This document shows, piece after piece, positions 1 through 5,867 of a DNA stretch of 8,097 nucleotides. Position 1 is the stretch's first letter. Each line of letters begins with the position of its first letter. The position numbers and the translations under genes were made by a program. The stretch lies in NCBI GenBank assembly GCA_014804225.1, contig JAAVAF010000010.1, positions 1 to 8,097 on the forward strand. Direction: 5' to 3'. This stretch comes from Lachnospiraceae bacterium. Lineage in GTDB: Bacteria > Bacillota > Clostridia > Lachnospirales > Lachnospiraceae. The notes beneath the pieces were generated by a model. The model had not been told where the DNA came from. It saw nothing but the letters and a program-made list of their open reading frames with translations, and did no database searches.

Positions 1-1761
1 CAATTTGAATATAATGAAGTGGATTTATTTACACAGAAACTTTCGGATTTTAAAAAGAAATGTGATGCAGACAATATGAAAGCAAGTCTGTTTCAGATTT
101 ATTCGGAGGTATTAGATGCCAATGTAATTCGCAAAGTCTGCGATACGATTGAACGCATTTTCCCCGATACGCCCTATATGGGCTGCTCTACAAGCGGCAA
201 TATTATCGACTGCGAATTGTCCAATGACATTACAGTAGTCTGCACGGTGTTTGAACTTCCCTCCACACAACTGAAGCTTTTCCAGTATGATTTATCGAAA
301 GCGCCAGCGGATACCATCACGCAGACAATCGTATCAGAGGCACAGCAAAATCCTTGGGTAAAAGCAATCGAAATGTTCTTTCCGATTCCGGAAGAATCGA
401 CGACCCGCTTTTGTGATGGGCTAAAAGATCTTAGAGAAGATATCCAGGTTTTTGGTGGTGTTTCTTGCAGTGATGACATTACAAGCGATGATTGCTGCGT
501 ATTCTCAAAAGGAAATGAAGTCTCAGAACATTCTATCGTTATTCTGTTTTATGGCGGCGATGATTTCCATGTCGATTCCATCAAGGTAACCGGTTGGAAA
601 CCGCTCGGAAGAAAGTTTCATGTTACAAAATCCAACGGCTCCATCTTGCAGGAGCTTGACGGAATACCGGCATATGATGTATATCACAAATATCTGAATA
701 TCCAAAATGATGAGAACTTTTTCTATAATACACTGGAATTTCCACTGTTTTATGAGCACAACGATACAACCATCCTGCGCACGCCGGTCGCAAGCAACGC
801 CGACGGCTCAATCACAATGACATCGGACATTGATATCGGTTCCGTTGTTCGGATTTCTTATGGCGATCCGAGTACCATTGTTGAAAGTATCAAAGCTGAC
901 AGTCAGAAAATTGCTGAATTTGGACCGGATTTGCTGCATATTTTTTCCTGCGCCGCAAGGCGTACTTTCTGGACTTCCAAAGAACCAACTTACGAAATTC
1001 AACCGTTTAAGGAAATTGCCCCTTCCTGCGGCTTCTTCTCTCATGGTGAATTTTTGCGGACACGCGGAAAATTAAATCAACATAACGTAACGCTTGTTAT
1101 CGCCGCGATGAGGGAAGGGGAGAAAAAAGCTCCTACAATTTCCGCTCATTCACAAGATACCAATCGGTTGTCACAAGTACCTCTTGTATCGCGGCTTGCT
1201 ACTTTTATTAGTGTAACCTCACTGGAATTAGAGGAGATGAACAAAAAGTTAGAGCTTGCCAATGATAAATTAAAAACAGCTGCAATCATTGACGGGCTGA
1301 CCGGACTTTACAATCGGAAAGAAATACAGCGCCAGATTGAACAGGCGCTTTCCAATATCAGAGATGAAAAATTTTCTCTCGTTATGCTTGATATTGATAA
1401 TTTCAAACAGGTCAACGATACTTACGGGCATCAGGAAGGCGACTCTGTCATCATCGGACTTGCTGATATCCTGCGTGGAGAGCGTTCGTCTCATCTGCAC
1501 AATGTTTCGTCCGGGAGATGGGGCGGAGAAGAATTTATGATGATCTTACACAACACAGATGATTCCTCCGCCGCTTATATCGCAGACCTGATTCGCCAGT
1601 GCTTTGCAAATACCGTTTTTCCGTCGATAAGACCACAGACTGTAAGCCTTGGCGTAACCCAGGCAAGAGCAGATGATACACTTGACACACTATGTACCCG
1701 TGTGGACATGGCGCTCTATAAGGCGAAAAAGAACGGCAAAAACATCGTGATCGTAGAATAA
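1..1761 (+). CDS. FIST domain-containing diguanylate cyclase (GGDEF), 5' end outside window
   Basis: Probable soluble diguanylate cyclase making c-di-GMP from two GTP in response to a small ligand bound by its FIST domain. FIST is a sensory domain proposed to bind amino acids or similar metabolites. Numbering from the GTG at 19, the FIST N-terminal half covers about residues 21-200 (FQIYSEVLD, GCSTSG). The FIST C-terminal half covers about 200-365 (GWKPLG, then CGFFSHGEF and NQHNVTLV). A helical linker at about 400-422 leads into the GGDEF domain: DGLTGLYNR at 425-433, metal-binding DID at 458-460 and the active-site GGEEF at 502-506. No membrane segment or signal peptide is visible. The usual inhibitory RxxD site nine residues before GGEEF is LHNV (493-496), so product inhibition through it is unlikely. 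The frame is open to base 1 (reading QFEYNE before the GTG), and no ribosome site precedes the GTG, so the real start is probably upstream. It converges on the exporter operon. Domain calls are firm; the ligand is unknown. Confidence 0.93.
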   Translation, partial: QFEYNEVDLFTQKLSDFKKKCDADNMKASLFQIYSEVLDANVIRKVCDTIERIFPDTPYMGCSTSGNIIDCELSNDITVVCTVFELPSTQLKLFQYDLSKAPADTITQTIVSEAQQNPWVKAIEMFFPIPEESTTRFCDGLKDLREDIQVFGGVSCSDDITSDDCCVFSKGNEVSEHSIVILFYGGDDFHVDSIKVTGWKPLGRKFHVTKSNGSILQELDGIPAYDVYHKYLNIQNDENFFYNTLEFPLFYEHNDTTILRTPVASNADGSITMTSDIDIGSVVRISYGDPSTIVESIKADSQKIAEFGPDLLHIFSCAARRTFWTSKEPTYEIQPFKEIAPSCGFFSHGEFLRTRGKLNQHNVTLVIAAMREGEKKAPTISAHSQDTNRLSQVPLVSRLATFISVTSLELEEMNKKLELANDKLKTAAIIDGLTGLYNRKEIQRQIEQALSNIRDEKFSLVMLDIDNFKQVNDTYGHQEGDSVIIGLADILRGERSSHLHNVSSGRWGGEEFMMILHNTDDSSAAYIADLIRQCFANTVFPSIRPQTVSLGVTQARADDTLDTLCTRVDMALYKAKKNGKNIVIVE

Positions 1762-1780
1762 GATTTTTGAATAGGCTGCA

Positions 1781-3028
1781 CTACTCATGCCTTAACGCTT
1801 CAATCGGGCTGAGTTTTGCAGCTTTTCTTGCCGGATAAATACCAAAAAAGATACCGATCAGGGAAGAAAATCCGGTTGCCGCAAGAACCACCTTCGGATC
1901 AACAATCGCCTTCATGCCGCTCATTCCCAAACTTGACGCAATACTACAGACTCCCTTTGCGCCTAAAATCCCCAATACAATTCCAACAAATCCGCCAATC
2001 AACGTGATAATCATAGCCTCCATCAAAAATTGAAACAAAATGGATCCAGTCTTTGCGCCAAGCGCCTTTCTGATACCGATTTCCTTCGTTCGCTCCGTTA
2101 CAGACACCAGCATAATATTCATAACGCCGATACCGCCTACAACCAGTGCAATGCCTGCCACAAGCATAATAAAGATTGTGACATAACTTAAGATATCCGT
2201 AATCATTCCAAGCTGGCTTGCCATGTCGTATGCCTGTATATAGTCTTTTCCGCGCACGTTGTATCTTGCCTCAAGCAAATTGATTACCTGATTTGCGATA
2301 CCCATAACATACTCGGACGAGTCTGCGAAAATGATAAACGAACTGAATTCATCCGTATAATATCCATATAATTCCTCAAGCAGCGTAATCGGAATTTCCA
2401 TAGATACATCACCGTAGGTGCCCATTGTCATTTCTTTCGCAAGCGAATCATCATCCTTTTTGACACCCACGATCGTAAAATCTTCCGTAATGCCCCACAT
2501 GCTCATACTCAGATCCATTCCGATGACATCTATGGTTCCGTACAGTTTCTTTGCGCCCCTTTCGTTAATAACACATACCTTAGCGCCACTCTGGCTTTCG
2601 GTCTTGTTAAAGTAACGTCCTTTCATAATCGGCGCATTGTCGTAAAACTGCATGGACTCATTGCCGAACATCGGCGCCACACTAAACGTCCCCTTTGTCG
2701 TCTGTGCGCTTCCGTATGCGCCCATGCGCCATATATCACTTGCCCCTTTTATATGCGGAACTTTCTCATAAATTGCGTCAATGTCATCATCATTAAACAT
2801 AATCGCATCTGCCTCGTCGCTTGGCACATCCGCATAAATCTGAATATAACCTCCAACCAGCGCGTCAAGCTGTCCACTAATGCCGACCTTAAATCCGTTA
2901 CCTGCTGAAACAATGAGGATAACAGACGAAATACCGATAATGATACCCAGCATTGTCAAAAATGATCGCGCCTTATTACTACGGATATTCATCAGGGCTA
3001 TTTTTACATATTCTATTATTCTAGCCAT
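1781..3028 (-). CDS. MacB/FtsX-type ABC transporter permease
   Basis: Membrane subunit of a MacB-type (type VII) ABC transporter, 415 residues, third gene of the exporter operon. A short cytosolic N-terminus leads to TM1 at about 21-43 (MLGIIIGISSVILIVSAGNGF). A large extracytoplasmic MacB periplasmic-core domain follows at about 45-270. Three more helices lie at about 278-305, 328-360 and 378-398. The cytoplasmic ERTKEIGIRKALGA motif between TM2 and TM3 (about 312-325) is the family hallmark that contacts the ATPase. In this family ATP hydrolysis drives a mechanotransmission stroke rather than classic alternating access. I chose the ATG at 3028, which overlaps the adaptor stop by 8 bases and has GGAGG 12 bases upstream. 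An ATG at 3040 touches the GGAGG directly, leaving no room for initiation. A longer frame back to 3190 only mirrors the adaptor gene. Substrate (peptide, antibiotic or other) cannot be read from the sequence. Confidence 0.94.
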   Translation of the reverse strand: MARIIEYVKIALMNIRSNKARSFLTMLGIIIGISSVILIVSAGNGFKVGISGQLDALVGGYIQIYADVPSDEADAIMFNDDDIDAIYEKVPHIKGASDIWRMGAYGSAQTTKGTFSVAPMFGNESMQFYDNAPIMKGRYFNKTESQSGAKVCVINERGAKKLYGTIDVIGMDLSMSMWGITEDFTIVGVKKDDDSLAKEMTMGTYGDVSMEIPITLLEELYGYYTDEFSSFIIFADSSEYVMGIANQVINLLEARYNVRGKDYIQAYDMASQLGMITDILSYVTIFIMLVAGIALVVGGIGVMNIMLVSVTERTKEIGIRKALGAKTGSILFQFLMEAMIITLIGGFVGIVLGILGAKGVCSIASSLGMSGMKAIVDPKVVLAATGFSSLIGIFFGIYPARKAAKLSPIEALRHE

Positions 3029-4643
3029 TGTTCGCTTCATCCTCCGTATGCTCTTGTGTTTCCTGTGTGTTTTCCTCTGTGATAGCCTGTGTATCCGGAC
3101 TTCCTGCATCAGCGTCTTCCATGCCTGCGCTTTCCATACCGGGCATCGGCATACTTGTAACTGCCATACCTTCATCAAGACCCATTCCATAGACAGATGT
3201 TGTCACAATCTCTTGATTCTGGGAAAGACCATCCACAATCTGGATATAAGATTCCGATGAAATGCCGATTGTCACATACTTCTTTACCAAAACGCCGTCC
3301 TCAATCAGATAGCAGAATTCGCCTTGGCTGTCAACATTGACCGCTTCTACAGGGACCTGTAAAACACCTTTCTCGCTTGCCGTCAAAATTTTGAGCTTTG
3401 CGTCAAGTCCCAGATAAATATTTTCATCCGGATTGTCAATATGTACTTTTGCGGCAACTGTCGCCGTACCGGAGCTATTTTCCTCCGCTATATGGTTAAT
3501 CTTGGAAACCGATCCGGTATAAGATTTTCCTGAGATGGTAATCTCTGCCGGCTGCCCGATTTCAAGCGTTTCCAGTGCGTATTTCGACGCTTGAAATTCC
3601 ACACAGACATCATCGATGCTCTCAAGCGTCATAAGCTGCGTCCCCTCTTGCACGGAAGCGCCTTTTACGACACTCACTTCGGAAACGACACCGTTAAAGC
3701 CTGCCGTAAAGCCATTTAATGCCTCTTCATATTTTTTTTGGGCATCTGCACTCTCTAACTCGGCTTTCTCCTTGTTTAACGCATATCCTGTCATTTTACT
3801 GCCGTTTTCTAACGCTGCCTCCGCACTCGTCTTTGCACTTTTTGCCTCGGCAAGCTTTTCCTCGTAATCAGTAAGGTCCTTCTTTGCCTGTGTCAGAAGC
3901 TTCTCCCAGCCATATTCTGTCTTATAATCGGAAAGCAGACTTAACTCATTATTCAGCTTATTCAACTCATTCTGCTTTTCTGTCTTCTTGCGTGTAAGCT
4001 CATCAAAGTCTGTATCCTCCGTCGGTATCTGCATTGCTAGATCATACGCATTCATTTCCTTCTCTGCGCTATAAATCTTCGCATATAAATCTGCTCTTTT
4101 GAGTGCCGTTATGTCGGTGATACCGTTTGTCAAATCATCAACGTATTGCTCATAACGTGCCACCGTCGCTTCGTATTGCGCAATATCTGCTTCTGCCTGC
4201 GTAAGTTTTGCCTTCTGCTCATTGTTATACTGTACATTGGAATTATAATCCGCCGAACTAATCTTACCTTCCAGCTCACTCTTTTGTTTTGCATAAGCCA
4301 CTGCCTCCTGATCAAAGCACAAGAGCACATCACCGCTCTTGACAACATCACCCTTATCTACTTCAATTTCCTCAACCTTCGCTTCTGCGGGGGCAAAGAA
4401 CGTAACCTTTTCCTCCGACATTACTTTTCCACTGATATTGAGCTGTGTGTCAATATCACCGATCGACACCGTTTGCGTATATACGGGAATCCCGGCTGCC
4501 GCATTCTTGGATGAAGTGACTGCTCTTATTATAAGAACAAGCACAATCACTATTGGAATTGCTATTTTGAACCATTTCTTTTTGAACCATTTCTTTTTCC
4601 CCGCACCTTCCATATTTTTTACTTTTTTCTCACCCTTATGCAT
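3021..4643 (-). CDS. HlyD/MacA-family efflux adaptor (membrane fusion protein)
   Basis: Adaptor subunit, 540 residues, linking the MacB-like permease to the cell exterior. A Lys-rich N-terminus is followed by one transmembrane anchor at about 26-44. The two halves of a biotinyl-lipoyl-like domain lie at about 84-111 (APAEAKVEEIEVDKGDVV) and 314-342 (GFNGVVSEVSVVKGASV). They flank a long Lys/Glu/Ala-rich helical hairpin at about 112-310, probably coiled coil. A beta-barrel (about 343-425), a membrane-proximal domain (about 426-490) and an acidic, Met-containing disordered tail (about 493-540) follow. This is the MacA/HlyD domain order, longer than typical MacA because of the hairpin and tail. 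In Gram-positives, which lack TolC, such adaptors probably form a conduit toward the wall or assist the permease; that role is inferred. The start at 4643 overlaps the ATPase stop (ATGCATAA) and has GGAGG 9 bases upstream. An in-frame ATG at 4613 is a weaker alternative. Confidence 0.93.
   Translation of the reverse strand: MHKGEKKVKNMEGAGKKKWFKKKWFKIAIPIVIVLVLIIRAVTSSKNAAAGIPVYTQTVSIGDIDTQLNISGKVMSEEKVTFFAPAEAKVEEIEVDKGDVVKSGDVLLCFDQEAVAYAKQKSELEGKISSADYNSNVQYNNEQKAKLTQAEADIAQYEATVARYEQYVDDLTNGITDITALKRADLYAKIYSAEKEMNAYDLAMQIPTEDTDFDELTRKKTEKQNELNKLNNELSLLSDYKTEYGWEKLLTQAKKDLTDYEEKLAEAKSAKTSAEAALENGSKMTGYALNKEKAELESADAQKKYEEALNGFTAGFNGVVSEVSVVKGASVQEGTQLMTLESIDDVCVEFQASKYALETLEIGQPAEITISGKSYTGSVSKINHIAEENSSGTATVAAKVHIDNPDENIYLGLDAKLKILTASEKGVLQVPVEAVNVDSQGEFCYLIEDGVLVKKYVTIGISSESYIQIVDGLSQNQEIVTTSVYGMGLDEGMAVTSMPMPGMESAGMEDADAGSPDTQAITEENTQETQEHTEDEANNG
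3041..3045 (-). promoter_or_regulatory. Ribosome binding site that decides the permease start
   Basis: GGAGG on the minus strand, inside the end of the adaptor gene. It abuts the ATG at 3040 with no spacing and lies 12 bases before the ATG at 3028. The latter is the only workable start of the two and gives an 8-base gene overlap. Confidence 0.7.
4565..4598. repeat. 15-bp tandem repeat inside the adaptor N-terminus
   Basis: Bases 4565-4598 are perfectly periodic with a 15-bp unit (about 2.3 copies). On the coding strand this gives a duplicated KKWFK block just before the membrane anchor. The unit is five codons, so gain or loss keeps the frame; it adds positive charge on the cytosolic side of the anchor. 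Confidence 0.85.
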
Positions 4644-5376
4644 TGTCTGTATCCTCCATTGTATTTTCTTGATTGATATTTTGTGTTACCTCTTGCCTTG
4701 TGTCCGATACGATTTTGCCATCGCGTATTTTAATCACCCGATCCGCCTGCTCCGCAATCTCATTATCATGCGTAATCAAAATGACCGTTCTACCCTCGCT
4801 GTGCAGTTCCCGCAAAATCTGCATAATTTCTTTTGTCGAGTTGGAATCCAGATTTCCGGTCGGTTCGTCGGCAAGAATAATCGGCGGTGCCTGTGCGATC
4901 GCTCTTGCAATCGCCACACGCTGCTGCTGTCCACCCGACATCTGCGCCGGTTTGTGATCCAGTCTGTGTGCCAATCCCACCTTTTCAAGTGCACTTAATG
5001 CGAGCCGTTCGCGCTCCTTTTTCCCCACGCCGCGGTATATGAGCGGCAGCGTGACATTCTCCACGGCGGTAAGATTTTGGATCAAGTTAAAGCCCTGAAA
5101 GATAAATCCAATCTCTCTGTTTCTTACATCGGATAACTCATCGTCGTCCATATCAGATACATCAATACCATGCAACATATAGGTCCCCGTCGTCGGTACA
5201 TCAAGACAGCCAAGCATGTTCATCAGCGTCGATTTGCCCGATCCGGAATGCCCGATAATTGCCACAAACTCTCTTTCGCAAATTGTCAGATCCACTCCAT
5301 CGAGTGCCCGCACCTCATTTTCTCCTGGATTGTAAATTTTGTGCATGTCACTGATCTCGATTAATGTATTTTCCAT
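4636..5376 (-). CDS. ABC transporter ATP-binding protein (LolD/MacB type)
   Basis: Nucleotide-binding subunit, 246 residues, first gene of the exporter operon and energy source for the MacB-like permease. All catalytic motifs are present: Walker A GHSGSGKST (42-50), Q-loop Gln94 in FIFQGFNL, signature MSGGQQQR (146-153), Walker B IILADE (166-171), D-loop GNLDS (174-178) and switch His203 in ITHD. The IGFIFQGFNLI and QLSGGQ-like segments and the overall size match the LolD/MacB/YtrE subfamily that pairs with FtsX-like permeases. The start at 5376 has a strong GGGAGGG-type ribosome site, with CCTCC on the plus strand at 5384-5388 and 7-base spacing. The last about 20 residues (from about 227) are a polar tail beyond the usual domain end; they also carry the ribosome site of the next gene. 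Regulation is suggested by the promoters and inverted repeat upstream. Confidence 0.96.
   Translation of the reverse strand: MENTLIEISDMHKIYNPGENEVRALDGVDLTICEREFVAIIGHSGSGKSTLMNMLGCLDVPTTGTYMLHGIDVSDMDDDELSDVRNREIGFIFQGFNLIQNLTAVENVTLPLIYRGVGKKERERLALSALEKVGLAHRLDHKPAQMSGGQQQRVAIARAIAQAPPIILADEPTGNLDSNSTKEIMQILRELHSEGRTVILITHDNEIAEQADRVIKIRDGKIVSDTRQEVTQNINQENTMEDTDNA
4653..4657 (-). promoter_or_regulatory. Ribosome binding site that decides the adaptor start
   Basis: GGAGG on the minus strand, embedded in the last codons of the ATPase gene (MEDTDNA end), 9 bases before the ATG at 4643. It supports the overlapping start and suggests translational coupling with the ATPase. Confidence 0.7.
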
Positions 5377-5433
5377 TTCAATCCCTCCCTCTTTTCATAC
5401 TGTTCTCCCCTTTTCTGTTTTCTTTAGTTCCCT

Positions 5434-5462
5434 ATCATATCACTGATTGTTTATTTTGTCTT
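5434..5462 (-). promoter_or_regulatory. Proximal extended -10 promoter candidate of the exporter operon
   Basis: On the minus strand, AAGACA (5462-5457, four of six matches to TTGACA) lies 17 bases before TATGAT (5439-5434, five of six matches to TATAAT). A TG dinucleotide one base upstream of the -10 makes it an extended -10 element. It would give a leader of about 50 bases to the ATPase start at 5376, a more usual length than from the distal promoter. The two may be alternative promoters under different control. Confidence 0.5.
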
Positions 5463-5504
5463 TAATATTTTCTTAATTTTAGTTTAATTTGTGACATCTT
5501 AAAA

Positions 5505-5567
5505 TTTTATAAACATAATTCCAGTTTTATAAACTTTTTCTAAATATATTCTTTCTGTTTTATAAAT
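5505..5567 (-). repeat. Three ATTTATAAAA-like direct repeats upstream of the proximal promoter
   Basis: On the minus strand three near-identical decamers occur: GTTTATAAAA (5514-5505), GTTTATAAAA (5534-5525) and ATTTATAAAA (5567-5558). Start-to-start spacings are 20 and 33 bp, near two and three helical turns, and the nearest copy begins 43 bp upstream of the proximal -35. Each has an 8-bp palindromic core, TTTATAAA. They may be activator sites, but the region is very AT-rich and chance is a real alternative. Confidence 0.4.
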
Positions 5568-5574
5568 TTAAAAC

Positions 5575-5607
5575 TTTATCTGTATTAATACACTTAATAC
5601 AGATAAA
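5575..5607. promoter_or_regulatory. Perfect 14-bp inverted repeat over the distal start site: probable repressor operator
   Basis: Arms TTTATCTGTATTAA (5575-5588) and TTAATACAGATAAA (5594-5607) are exact inverse complements around a 5-bp centre, TACAC. A nested 12-bp palindrome, TGTATTAATACA, lies at 5581-5592. The right arm overlaps the last two bases of the -10 box, and the repeat covers the expected transcription start. That is where a dimeric repressor would block initiation. The core is AT-rich with no GC-rich stem or U-tract, so it is not an intrinsic terminator. TetR or GntR families are candidate binders; no regulator gene is in the window. Confidence 0.72.
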
Positions 5608-5634
5608 TATAGAATATTTCAAATGAAATGTCAA
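5606..5634 (-). promoter_or_regulatory. Distal sigma-A-type promoter of the exporter operon
   Basis: Read on the minus strand, a perfect TTGACA (5634-5629) is followed by a 17-base spacer and TATATT (5611-5606). It points at the ABC ATPase start, about 230 bases downstream, and the predicted start site is near 5599. The spacer contains a small ATTTCA-AA-TGAAAT inverted repeat (5616-5629). The match and spacing are near ideal for the housekeeping sigma factor; promoter activity itself is inferred. Confidence 0.75.
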
Positions 5635-5643
5635 TACCTTTTC

Positions 5644-5817
5644 GTGGAAACAACGCCAAACATCAATGCACTTTGCGCGTCGCCTTATTGCCCCAAAAGA
5701 GAGTATCTCATAGAATTCTTTCTACATTCTTTCGGACAATGTCGCGTTTCTAACAACTTTGTAAGATTTGCGTTCTATCTTGGCTAAGTATTATCTCTCC
5801 CAAACAGGCACATAAAT
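5644..5817. other. Intergenic stretch with no recognised feature
   Basis: Between the distal exporter promoter and the PurF-like terminator I see no convincing gene, RNA or repeat. Together with the leader and promoter sites down to 5377 it makes a 491-bp gap between coding regions. A 41-codon plus-strand frame (5628-5753) has no ribosome site. This stretch is less AT-rich than the exporter leader beside it. Confidence 0.6.
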
Positions 5818-5818
5818 A

Positions 5819-5843
5819 AAAAACGGGCATAACGCCCGTTTTT
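5819..5843 (-). terminator. Intrinsic terminator of the PurF-like gene
   Basis: A perfect 10-bp stem (AAAAACGGGC pairing with GCCCGTTTTT) encloses a 5-base loop. The GC core CGGGC sits directly before a U-run on the minus strand (A-run at 5818-5823 on plus). It lies 24 bases after the PurF-like stop codon. Because the plus strand also ends in five Ts, it could work in both directions, but no plus-strand gene runs into it. Confidence 0.93.
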
Positions 5844-5867
5844 CGTACTAATAAGACTATACAGCTT

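Noticed and set aside
3029..3190. Longer permease start giving 54 extra N-terminal residues
   Set aside because: This extension lies wholly inside the adaptor gene in another frame, is basic and unlike MacB N-termini, and has no ribosome site. The ATG at 3028 has a family-typical N-terminus.
4339..4998. 219-codon plus-strand frame
   Set aside because: It lies antisense across the adaptor/ATPase junction, where both minus-strand genes have clear motifs; a shadow frame.
5575..5607. Inverted repeat as a transcription terminator
   Set aside because: The stem is almost all A/T, has no U-run beyond it, and sits at the start of a transcript rather than after a gene.
5616..5629. ATTTCA-AA-TGAAAT inverted repeat in the distal promoter spacer
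   Set aside because: Arms of only 6 bp in AT-rich DNA; it could be a second regulator site but is not distinguishable from chance.
5628..5753. 41-codon plus-strand frame in the intergenic region, encoding a basic peptide
   Set aside because: No ribosome site, no promoter on that strand, it overlaps the exporter -35 region, and the composition is not convincing.
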